Assembly: GCA_013368375.1 (NCBI GenBank) | Contig: JAACJP010000006.1 | Location: 620,001 to 684,000 of the forward strand | Length of the DNA stretch: 64,000 nucleotides | Direction: 5' to 3' | From: Tricholomella constricta | Lineage: Eukaryota > Basidiomycota > Agaricomycetes > Agaricales > Lyophyllaceae | Shown: one piece after another, positions 40,813 through 51,187 of the stretch | How the letters are laid out: each line of letters begins with the position of its first letter | How positions within the stretch are numbered: the stretch's first letter is position 1 | Notes under the pieces: generated by a model | The model's database searches: none | Seen by the model: the letters and a program-made list of their open reading frames with translations, nothing else | Told to the model about the DNA's origin: nothing | Made by a program: the position numbers and the translations under genes

Positions 40813-41481
40813 CAAGGGGGTGTCGGAAAAAAAATTAAGCATATAGGGTCGATTTTTTTTTTTAACGGGAGAATCTCCTGGACTAACTAACTATTGCTGG
40901 GAACTAATTACCCAATAAGGCAATCTGGCACACGGTCCGGTCACCCGACTGTTGTTGTTGACATCATTCTCGATGTTGTCGCTCCTCCACATTTCCCTGT
41001 TGCATACCTCACAGAAACCAGTTATGCAGTGCTCAAGCTGTACACTTCTGAAGCTGAAACTTTGACAATCACCAAGGTATGAATGGAACCACTGTTTAAA
41101 ATCTTTGACTTGTGCATTACACTTGGAACAGTATACATGATTGTCAGATTAGAATAGTAGACATAGTAAGCAGCCCGAAACGTTGCCACAATAAAGAAGT
41201 GGTTTGCAGTAGGTCCATATACTAAGACACCATGTTGCGACTTTCAATAAGCCTAGGACCCTGAACTTCCCACACCCTTTTCAAGCAATAATTATAAAAC
41301 TAGTGCTTTCTATACCTTTGGATGAGAGCAGTTCTCATGAATACTGCCATTCAAGCCCAGGTTTGGTCCTGGGCCAAGGACAAGTCCCTTTAAACTGATG
41401 TCATATTTCTTTTTAACGACCTGGTGGCTTGGACTAACTAACTAACCCTATATAAGGAATGTCACATGTGACACCCCCTTG
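40813..41481. mobile_element. Non-autonomous hAT-like element (669 bp)
   Basis: It starts CAAGGGGGTGTC and ends GACACCCCCTTG, a perfect 12-bp inverted repeat. The similarity continues imperfectly (ATATAGGGT at about 40840 against ACCCTATAT near 41445). Perfect 8-bp duplications flank it. The ends fit the loose hAT consensus (Y-A-R-N-G). A GGACTAACTAACTA motif occurs near both ends in the same orientation (about 40879 and 41431). There is no transposase gene inside, so movement would need a partner elsewhere in the genome. Confidence 0.88.
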
Positions 41482-41489
41482 TTGTAATC
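41482..41489. repeat. Target-site duplication (TTGTAATC), right side of hAT-like element
   Basis: This is the exact partner of 40805-40812, after which the interrupted 3' region of the YR retrotransposon resumes. Confidence 0.9.
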
Positions 41490-41890
41490 GACAGTTCTTA
41501 AATTTAATCTCATTTTCCCTTCGCATGCCTATTTGGGTAGCTCGCTCATCCACGACGTTGAGCCATGCTCTTGGTGGGTAGTCTGGTTTTCACTCGCTTG
41601 TTTTAAGTTCTGCCTCTTGTACAGGGGAGATCCCGCGGTGTGCCCTTCTCGGCCCCCCCCTTTTGCACGCTCGGACTCTTCACGCCCGGTGCCTCCCGAG
41701 TCTCCCCTCGCCAAACTTTTCCCTTCTCTCCCGTTTTTCTTCATTCACGAAATTTACGAGCACGCGCTTGAAGCCTTATTATTTGATCATGAAATTGACA
41801 TTTTGACTTTGGCTGTCACGTGACCCAACATATCTAAACAACGCGTCGTTTCAATTTGCTCTTGTTGTTTATGGGCCTTTCCTCACCACC
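41490..41890. other. Remaining 3' region of YR retrotransposon and promoter of the ligase gene
   Basis: This 400-bp stretch is C/T-rich with a run of C (about 41654-41660). No gene is visible. Where the retrotransposon ends and the ligase promoter begins cannot be told from the sequence alone. Confidence 0.4.
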
Positions 41891-44800
41891 ATGTCCCATG
41901 CTCGTACCCCCAGTGACCTTGCAGAGGGTGTACCATTCTCTTTGTAAGGGTTGAAACATTTAGCCTTGCTGGATCACAAAAATCTTATGTCAGGCAGTTT
42001 CTGCTCTCTCCTACGCGAAATTTCACAATCGCCTTCACACAAGGCAGCCGCGGGTCATCGGTATAATAATCCGAACTATCCGGCGCTGACCATTCTACGA
42101 CGATGGGTCAATAAACTCAGGAAAGACTTTACACCCTTACCTGCGGGAACATCGGCTATCGTCTTCAAACTCCTTTTTCCCGACGAGGACCACGGTCGAA
42201 AATTTGACATGCAGGAAACGCGACTATCTCAGAACATAGCAGACTGCTTCGGTATCGATAAAGGCTTCCTTGGGAAATGGTTCTCAGAGAATGCCTCAGG
42301 ATGCCTTGGGGAGGAATTGAAACTGGTGCTAGAAAGGACGTGCGCGGTAGGAGGGTTTTAGTTCGGGTTTGATCCTTTTCCTCACGAATGCTTATCAGAG
42401 CGTCGGTGACCATATCAGCCCTCTTTCTATTGCTCAAGTTGATGAGCTCCTTGATGAGCTTGCCTCAACATCTGGTTATTCAGATATGTCCATTCGGAAG
42501 AAGTACCCTCAAGCGAAACGTCGAGCTCGACTTCCGATTATCAAGGACCTTTTTCGCACTCTGTCGCCCATGGATGCAGGATTCCTCACGCAAATAATAC
42601 TCAAAGACCTCCGACCAATTTTGTACCCCCTCCGTGAAACTCACTATATTGCAGCCCTGCTGGGTCACAACACCGCATCTGTCAAAATGCTGTCAAAGGA
42701 GGATGCTATGAACATCTGGGATCCTACTCGATGGATGTTAAACTCATACCGGGTCAGATCTACCATCGCAGAAACTGCCAACCGTTTTGAACTGTCCCAG
42801 AACGAAAGAGGGCCGAATGTCCCGAGAATTGGGGCTCCTGTTACGGTAGCTACATTTTCTATACCCCCCATGTCCTTTCCGAATGCATTTCTAGATTCCA
42901 GAGTCCGAGAAGGGCAGGAGCCCGCGACACGCGCTCGAATTCTTCCGCCAGTCGCAGCAGATTTGGGCCGAAACGAAATATGATGGGGAACGGGCCCAAA
43001 TTCATGTTGAAGTTCTGCTAAATAAAACAAAAATCACGATATTCAGCAAAAGCAAGAGAGATTCTACCTGGGACAGAAAAGCTGTCCACGACAATATATT
43101 TCAGGCACTTGGTCTGTCGGAATATGGCGTATACACGGACGGTCATCGATTTAGGGTGCAGCAAAATGTCATCCTTGATGCTGAGATGGTTGTTTTCAAC
43201 GGTGAACGAATTGATGGTATAGTTAACATTCTATGGTCAGTCCCGCGGAGACACAACTGACATCTGTTTCTAGAGTTTTGGAGAATTAAGGGCCTTATCG
43301 AGAAAACCGCAAGCGGAATTCGCGGAAAGCGGGAACATGGATCAGCAGAGTGCCAGTCAAGCGTCGTGTCGTATGCGTCGTGTTCTTTTACCTTTTGACT
43401 CTTGACTGACCTTTCGTATCAGATCTTCCCAGTCGTCAATGGTGACTGACTATTCCGATAGTCGTCGACTGGGACTGGTTTTTTTTTGACATCCTTTTCC
43501 TTGACTCCAAGTCCCTTCTAATGAGACCATATTGTCAACGCCGCAAGATACTCGAAGGCCTTATCCATGTTATTCCTGGAATTTCCATCCTTTCCGAGCG
43601 TGTTCCTGTTTCGTTCGATGGTATCAACTATGGAGAGCAACGCCAGATAGCCTTAGAGAAGATATTTTCCGGTACAATTGCGAACTGCCAAGAGGGACTT
43701 GTTTTAAAAGGCGGTGACTCTAAGTATCATGACTTTTCAACGCCCTGGGTTAAACTCAAGAAGGATTATATCCCCGAATATGGGGACACTCTCGACATGG
43801 TTATCGTTGGCGTGGGATGGGACAGAGAGCGCGCAAGGGTGCTTAGAGGTCGGTAATTAAAGTTCCTTCAGTCCGATGATACTTAGTCGTCAACAGTCCC
43901 ACCTTCCACAATCACTACCTTCTACATCGGTGGTTTGGAAAATTCTGAAGAAATCAAACGACAGGTGCAACATATATAGGGATCTTCATACTTCTACTGA
44001 AATCATTTTTCAGCCCTCCTGTCGACCCCATTTCCAACTGTACTTTACAGTCTCATACGGGCTCGATCGCCGCAAATTGGAGGAAATCAACTTCATGATT
44101 CACAGCACTGAGACTGTGCCATACAGTCCGTCTATGGTAAGGTTTTCCTTGATTGATTTGTTCAGTCAACTAAGTCTCTTCTAGAATTGCGATTCCTTGG
44201 GATACACATTTACCTTGCTCCCTGGCCTCCAGCATCCACGGCTCATCCTGAAAACACCCCTACTTGCGGAACTTTTCGGGGCAGGTTTTACTAAAGCTCC
44301 GCAGAGTCGCGTTAGTCGACGTTGTTTTTTCTACTCTTTCCATCATTTACACAGCCTTATATTCTAGCACTACGAACTACGGTTTCCGAGATTAACGAAG
44401 GTACATCGTCCAAATGAACGCGGCTGGCAGGATGGCGTTAATCTGCAAGCCTTACACAAGATCGCGTGCGAAGTCGTTGGGAGAGACAGCTCATCGAAAG
44501 AAGCCAGGAATATTAGCGCTCAGATATGGGGAAAACCTGCCTCTCCTGGTGCCAAGTCGTCACCTAAGAGGAAGGCCACAGGCGACCTGTGGGAGGAGAG
44601 ATTCGCGTCTATGGACGGCAGGGCCAGGGTCAAGGCTCGGATCAACCACTCTCGACTCCCTTCTCCCGCTCGACTATCTTATGCTGCGAGTAGTTCTCAG
44701 CGGCATAGAACTTTACAACCACTAGCCCCTAAAACTAACTTGGATCCAGTTGCGCCTGTCACAACTGCCTTCGCTGCAAGTCAAGATCGGGACCTGAGCT

Positions 44801-45339
44801 TGGAAATTTTCCATTTGTCGACGTCTCGACGCTCACGGAAATCGCCAATGTCCTGCACGGAGTCCAAAGCTACAACCAATTCTCCTATACCAACCGTCGT
44901 CCACAAGCTCTTCATGCCACAGCCAGCGCCTGCGGAAAACATTTATCAACCTCTGATGAAGAAGAACGGAACGAGTTTCCTCGAGAATGCTCTCGTGTGG
45001 TTGGCAAAACCACGTGGTAAAACCTCGTATTCTTTCAGATGGGTGAAGACCTCGATACCTCGGGCACAACAGCTCCACTCGGTTGAGTCTCTCCTTATGG
45101 GGTGCGGTTGGTGCGCAGGAGTCCCTGGGTCAACCTGGGCCGACAGAGGCATCATATTTATCGATGAAAGCGATGCAGCGGGAAAGGACTTGGCACGCCA
45201 CGCGTTGAGGCTTATTTATGAGCGTTCAGAAACACTGCCCGCCGACCATCCACGAAAAACGATCTGGATATTCGATCGGAAAAGCTGGACTTTTGACGCA
45301 GAGGATGTTGAACACCAAGCACTTCATAGACTGAAGTGA
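41891..45339 (+). CDS. ATP-dependent DNA ligase, LIG4-like family
   Basis: The spliced protein shows the N-terminal ligase domain (PLPAGTSAIVFKLLFPDEDHGRKFDMQETRL written in part: FKLLFPDEDHGRKFDMQET near 42165-42220). The nucleotidyltransferase core has motif I AETKYDGERAQIHVE (catalytic Lys, near 42972), motif III ILDAEMVVFNG (near 43175), motif IV QEGLVLKGG (near 43692) and motif V WVKLKKDYIPEYG (near 43748). An OB-fold part follows (FTVSYGLDRRKLEEI). The long C-terminal part (44400-45339) is basic and Ser-rich, then folds around HSVESLLMGCGWCAGVPG; I see no clear BRCT repeat there. It ends HRLK at TGA 45337-45339. At least eight introns are present; the first splice (near 41930-41997) is uncertain. 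A role in end joining is inferred only from family similarity. Confidence 0.85.
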
Positions 45340-45467
45340 TAAGTAGCTTATTGGATTATCGTCATTCAGTACCAATAGAGTACCGGCTTAAATATATGAC
45401 GAGTGACTAGTGACTAGTGATACATCATTGCCTTTCTCATGGTTTTTCTTCCTTCAAACTTACCACC

Positions 45468-46922
45468 ATGCCTTTCTTTCCGACCAGAAGGCTGTTAAAC
45501 GAGTTGGTGAACCGTGCCATTGTGTATTCGCACAATGGAGATCCTTCGAAAGTCCTCACTGCCTTTAGTTACCGCCCATTGCCTCCCCCGTCGCCAAATA
45601 CGGTCAATGTCAAGTTCGTTCTCGCGCCTATCAACCCAGCCGATCTCAATGTCATTGAAGGCGTCTATCCTGCAAAGCCTACTCCCATCTCATATCCAGC
45701 ATCGTCTGGGCTAGGCAGCGACAATTCGGTCTTCGTTGGTGGAAACGAAGGCCTTGCTCAAGTCACGGAGGTGGGTCAAGGTGTGAGCGGATTGGAGAAG
45801 AACGACTGGGTCATCATGACGAAGCCACAAATCGGGACCTGGTGTACGACGAAAAACGTAGGCGCTGAAGATATCCTTAAGGTCCCTCAAATGGATGGCT
45901 TGAGTGAAGTGCAAGCAGCTACAATGACGGTGAGTTCTTCTCCGAGGACTCTTCACTATGGCCTCGACATTTCCTGGTACAGGTGAATCCACCGACTGCC
46001 TACAATATGCTTCAAGAATTTGTTTCGCTCAACGAAGGTGATTGGGTCGTTCAGAACGGGGCTAACAGTGCTGTATGGTCCCTTCTTTCTCTTAATTTGC
46101 GAAAGAGCTGCAATTTTGCAAGCCAGGTTGGCCAAGCTGTGATTCAAATTGCAGCATCTAGAGGATTAAAGACGCTTAATTTCGTGCGGCCTCGGTACTG
46201 CTACCGGTTCTCTCTCCTTCCATTTTCTGACAGCCAAGCTCTAGCGACAACTTGGAAGAACTGGTGAACGAACTGCAGAACCTAGGTGCTACAAAGGTCC
46301 TCACATACGATGCACTTGCCGATAAGTCACTTCGTAAAGATCTGAAAGAGTGGACGGGGGGAAAGGTACTGTGCTTATGGGACTTGCGTTTTGAGTCGAC
46401 CTTTAATAATGCCGTCTACAGGAAATCAGGCTGGGCCTCAACTGTGTTGGTATGTGCACGCTCACTTGATTCCTCGTAAGCAAGCTGAGAGTGGACTTAG
46501 GCGGCCAGGAAACTACGCTCATGGCACGATTGCTGGGCAACGATGCTCACCTAGTTTCCTATGGTGCTATGTCAAAGCAACCATTGTCGCTGCCTACATC
46601 GCTTTTCATCTTCAAGAACCTCACGTCTCATGGCTTCTGGCAGAGTCGATGGTACTCTCAGAAATCTCGCGACGAACAAAAGCGCTTAATGGACCTTCTG
46701 GCGAATCTGATGAGCCAGGGCATGGTAATATACACATGGTCGTTCTCGCAAAATTTTGAGTTCATACAACCTTGACAGTTGAAAGCGCCTTCACACGAGG
46801 TTATATCGATCAGTGCTAAAGAATCCGACGAAGAGGCAGGGCGAAAAGTGAGAGAAGTCATCGCGAAAACAACTGGAGGCCAGCATGGCAAGAAGGTACT
46901 ACTGAAATTTAGCATTGACTGA
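45468..46922 (+). CDS. ETR1: Mitochondrial trans-2-enoyl-thioester reductase (Etr1/MECR)
   Basis: This NADPH-dependent reductase completes each cycle of mitochondrial type II fatty-acid synthesis, which supplies lipoic acid. The start ATG at 45468 has the strong context ACCACC. Exons give [71 protein letters not shown] and the cofactor site [20 protein letters not shown]. Further along are [17 protein letters not shown] and [21 protein letters not shown], then FWQSRWY. It ends LKFSID at TGA 46920-46922. Seven or so introns are short GT-AG. The N-terminus [15 protein letters not shown] could act as a mitochondrial presequence. It is convergent with the p24 gene, with 65 bp between the stop codons. 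Confidence 0.93.
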
Positions 46923-46987
46923 TCACTCGAAGTAGATATAAATATTGTAGATGGGCAGTGAAAGCGTTTTGTACTGAAGAAGTGCGG

Positions 46988-47781
46988 CTATCGACTTTTC
47001 CTGTCCTCGAAGAATCTCTGCAAAAACGATTGAGATGCAGAGGTAAGGACGAACGATTAAGGCTCACTTTAAGGTGTCGTAATTGCCAGGTACACGTCGC
47101 AACCAAAACCACAATCTGTGCAAGACTGTACCAGACAGCTCTGGCATTCGTCGCCTCACTCAGGTCCCGATAATCTGCCTCCCGTTCCCTCTGGTACTGC
47201 TGCTCCCTCCTAATGTCCTCCAGCTTGTCATTCAGGTCACGGACTTTTGAAGCGAGGCCCGAAACGTGTGAACGGTCTTGCTCCACGTCAGGCTTTGTGG
47301 TGCCAACCGCTATGTCGAGATAAAGACGGATGTGGGTGTGGCTAAACCAGGACGTGTAGTTCGTTGAAAGGCAGATAGAGTGATCTCCTGCGTCGTGAGA
47401 TGTGAACGTGAATTTGCCCTCCGGAGGACCTGTCGTTTTGACAAGCACATCTCCACTCTCTGATTCCTAGACACAGTGACACGGTAAGAATTTCGAGGGC
47501 AGGGACAAAAGCGCCATACAACAACATCCACGACAATTCCTAGCTCTGCATTTGAAATGTATGCCTGCTTATCATCTTGCCATTCTAGTGCACGGTAGCT
47601 TCCTAGGATTCCATGTTTATTGACAATCGTCCTGAGAACGGAGAGAATACTCACCTTCGACCACGGTGTCGGTGGGGAGCTCCTCGATGAAACAACGTTT
47701 CTGGTTGGCATCGAGATAGAAGTGGAGGGCATTTGCTGTACCAGCAGCGAGCAGTACACAGAGCAAGGACAGCGACCGCAT
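46988..47781 (-). CDS. p24/emp24 family cargo receptor (alpha-type, Erp1/5/6-TMED9 like)
   Basis: These type I membrane proteins cycle between ER and Golgi in COPII and COPI vesicles and sort GPI-anchored and other cargo. The protein has a signal peptide (MRSLSLLCVLLAAGTANA) and a GOLD domain starting LHFYLDANQKRCFIEELP with GSYRALEW. Mid-domain GKFTFTSHDAGDHSICLSTN follows. A coiled coil contains DLNDKLEDIRREQQYQRERE, then a membrane span (VWYSLAQIVVLVATCTW). The cytosolic tail is QLRHLKRFFEDRKSR, with the FF COPII signal and basic residues. Three introns. The stop TAG is at 46988-46990. Confidence 0.92.
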
Positions 47782-48062
47782 GTTTGTTGGAAAGTACGTT
47801 ATGCAACGTGGCGTAAAGTCTTTACATACATGTACACAGCCACCCGACCTTGATTCTTGCGACGCTCTCGACCCCTTCGGCTTCATTTTTGCTTCTGAAC
47901 AGCACAACTACATACTATTTGCAAAAGAAAAAACCGCTGTCCGGACCCCGGAACAGCCGCCCGACGTTAATTGAAGGTGCCTCGTTGCGAAGATGATTCT
48001 ACAGTGCAAGTCTTATACCGCTACTCGTCATAATGGAATGATGACAGATAATGTTAATGTTT

Positions 48063-49282
48063 TTAACGGAAAAATATGTTGTTGAGAATCAGCAGCCTTT
48101 GAAAAACCCAGAAGGCTAGATCAAGCTGACGTCTTCCATCCACCCAAAGTTGGGCTTCGGAAGTGTATTGATCTATTTCTCCCTATGCTTCTTATCTAGG
48201 GCGGCTAGGCGGTCATGCTCTTCGATAACTCTAGCCATTGAAAATGTTAGAAAGGCGGACATGTGATACAACAATTTAAAACTCTCACATCGCCTCCCAG
48301 GGATAGTCAAGCCTTGGAAATTGAATTAATACGGCTTGGAATTAAATGGACAACACTTACCAGAGGTCGTCCACATTTTCACCGGCATAGTATCTTGAGT
48401 GATATTGAGATGAGGGAAAAAACGTCAAATGATCAATCTACGCACGGAGTACCCGAGGGTAATTCAGCCAATTTGGGCTTGTTTTTGTTGTGGACAACGA
48501 AGATAGCGAACTTCGTTGCCGCACGTAGCACATCACGCTCTAATTCAGGAGAAGAAAGCAGCTCGGCCTCAACATCCTTCTGGAGTTCCGAAAGAGCGTA
48601 GCTGAGGTGAGGTGGTTTAAAAAACGTTATCAGATTGACTAGAAAAACTTACTGAAGAGTTTTACGAGTATCATCGACCTCGTCCTTATCGGATGAGTGC
48701 AGGATGTCAATCAAGCATGACAGAAAAACTTACTACGATGAGGATCCTCTTTCCTAATAAGATTTTTCCAGGGTTTGGAGATCTATAATTATCGACAGAA
48801 AGATTGGAACCAATAAATCGAAAGGCAGGACCTACAACCACTGTGTCCTCACAACTTCCCTGCCAATCTGCTCTTGAGTTGTTCCAGGAAGGGGTTCATA
48901 CAATGATAGACCGATCGCTTGGATTTGCAGACTCTTGTTCTCGGTTGTTTCTCTGAGGAAGGTACGCTGCGTGCATCGTAATCATCGATACAACTTGGTC
49001 TGGACCTGGTCCACACCACTCACCATGACCCGCGCGGGGAAGAACCCTCTGAACGTTTAGACTGTTAGATCGTCCATAGTCAACAAATATTTATTGAAAC
49101 CGACCCTCCACCTGGAATGAATTATATGATAAGTGAACGAGGGGAACAGAAATGAATGTCAAATATTTACCAATGGCCACCATGATATCAGGGTTAAATT
49201 CCTCGGCGATCTTGGGGGTCACGCTTCGAATTAGGTTATGAATATCGTTATAAGTAACACGCCAGTGCTGGACTTCGAGCAT
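48063..49282 (-). CDS. XPT1: Xanthine/purine phosphoribosyltransferase (Xpt1 type)
   Basis: The enzyme converts xanthine (and perhaps other purines) plus PRPP to the nucleotide for salvage. Exons spliced at GT-AG sites read MLEVQHWRVTYNDIHNLI, FNPDIMVAIGGGGFFPARVM, FLRETTENKSLQIQAIGLSLYE and REVVRTQWL. The PRPP-binding motif is ILIVDEVDDTRKTLQYALSEL (near 48700-48600). FVVHNKNKPKLAEL, YYAGENVDDLWLDYPWEAI and VIEEHDRLAALDKK follow. The short intron at about 48277-48225 is needed to place YPWEA next to VIEEHDRL. After KKHREE the frame runs about 37 residues more to TAA 48063-48065; this tail (QLWVDGRRQLDLAFWVF) looks unlike the family and the final exon end is less certain. Confidence 0.88.
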
Positions 49283-49398
49283 GATAGCGAGGCGCGTAGA
49301 GAGGCAGATTTGTTTTTGAAAAGATGATCGGTCGTGACTTGCTGATCCGTGTGTGACTTTTTGCTTCCATCACGTCCGAGTCGGTGACTGTCGTGTAC
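49283..49398. promoter_or_regulatory. Compact divergent promoter between XPT1 and RPC53
   Basis: Only 116 bp separate the two start codons, so both genes must share or overlap their core promoters and 5' leaders. No specific factor site is claimed. Confidence 0.55.
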
Positions 49399-50963
49399 AT
49401 GTCAGGCCAAGGCTCCGGCAAGTCCTCTTCGTTTATTTAATCAAGGCCAGAACTCGAATTTTCTGTCACAGATGCTCCCTCGGGCTCAGGCTCAGGCTCC
49501 ACCAAAGCCATTGGCAGTCTCGCCAAGAAACAGGGCGATGTAACGCGACAGGGGACCCAGAAACTCAAATTCGTACCGACGCTGCCAGCGAGGAGGAAGA
49601 AGGAGTAAGTAAGTCGTTGCGAATACTCTTCCGAAGAACTTTCTCATCCATTCCATTCAGAGAAGTGAAACCTGTATGTCGAATCTTATCCATGGAATTA
49701 AGGCTACTGATACTGCACCTCTAGGAACCTGCACAACCAGCGTCTACTCCGACCAACGAGCATGGTCGTGTGCGCGGCCGAGGACGCGGAGACGCAAGAG
49801 GAAGAGGAAGGGGTCGGGGCACACCACGTCCTGATATGGAGATGACTGCTAGCGGACCATTTGCCATGGGCCCTGCTTTAGCTGGAAACACGACTGCACG
49901 ACGGAGCGTTCCTCGGTCGAACTTCGCTTCAGTTCCTATCCCAGGATCTGGCCAGTCTTTGGGTTCTAGTCTTGTGCGAGGTGCTGCGCCTACGTTGAAG
50001 AGAGAAGCGAAGGAAAAGAACAAAAAGGACGATGAGGAGATGGAAGTCTACTCCGATCCTGATGAAGGCGTCGAGATCGTGGATATAGAAGATGTGCGCC
50101 AAATGGATTACATGGCACCAGAGAGTTTGCGAAAGGAACGGCAGCCAAAAAAACTCAAGAAGGAAGGCCTTTCTCAAACCACAGGTATGGTCTCCCTTCA
50201 AACTCTAAAGGCGTTCCTTGATAGTTCTATGGCAGCTGGAGAGATTGACCATGCCAATGCCCTCGATTTGAGCGAATCGGACGAGGAAGAAGAATTGGAA
50301 GATATTATCGAGCACTTTGCAGCTACAGCCGACGTGGAACAAGTCTGCTTCAAATTGTGTATGGCATCATCCGAAGACTTACCCTCGCTTTGTAGGATCC
50401 AGACCTGCGGGAAGAACGGCTTTATTTCTTCCAGTTTCCATCACCGTTCCCTGCATTTAAATCAGCGACCTTCTCTCCTCCAACACCTGAAGAGCATGTA
50501 GCAATGGCTGAACCGACGAACGTGAAAATTGCTTCTTCTGGTGACGTAAAAGTCGATCCTGGTTCGTCCAAAAAGCCAGCAGCCGAGTCGGAGACTCCAC
50601 AACCCAAGGTCGACGGCGTCATCGGAAAACTCGAAATGTACCGAAGCGGTGCGGTCAAGATGCGATTGGCGAACGGGATAGTGCTGGACGTGCGCCAACT
50701 TCGTTTTTAATATACCTTTTATCGCGTCTGAGCTGACTAGCTGTCGTTTGACAAAGGTAATTGCAGCAACGCAACCGTCGTTTCTTCAACAGGCAGTTCA
50801 CCTCGACAGGAAGGAGAAGAGGCTCGTCGTCCTCGGCGAGGTCAACAAACGCTTCTCTGTTTCTCCCAATGTTGAAACTCTTCTGTCTGCAATGGAACTG
50901 GCGGACAAAAAACTGACGACGGCCTTGGACGGCGAGGATCTCATTCAAATGGATATTGCATGA
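49399..50963 (+). CDS. RPC53: RNA polymerase III subunit RPC4 (Rpc53)
   Basis: Rpc53 pairs with Rpc37 on RNA polymerase III and acts in termination and reinitiation. Exon 1 is tiny (MSGQGS...). Its intron starts GCAAGT and ends CACAG, a GC-AG intron that puts the second exon in frame (DAPSGSGSGSTKAIGSL). Then follow KLKFVPTLPARRKKE, an RGRGRG-rich stretch, an acidic DESDEEEELED region and the conserved C-terminal Rpc53 domain. That domain shows VDGVIGKLEMYRSGAVKMRL, NGIVLDV and a closing GEDLIQMDIA at TGA 50961-50963. The pattern of an RG-rich, acidic N-terminus with a conserved C-terminal domain is typical of the family. Five or so introns. Confidence 0.92.
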
Positions 50964-51187
50964 TTTATGGCTTTGGTCAATATAGCGCCGGATTATTAAT
51001 ACAAATACTGATGTATTCGATGCATTTTCGTAAAGCAGTGATCCTTCACGTCGTAGTACAGTCTATATTTAACCGCGAACGTTTCTTTCGAATACATGAA
51101 CGCGTACAAGGGGATCCCATCGATGTATTAGTACAGATCATATGACCATGAAATCTTTATGTTCTCCAATTGCTTGGCCCTTTGGGG

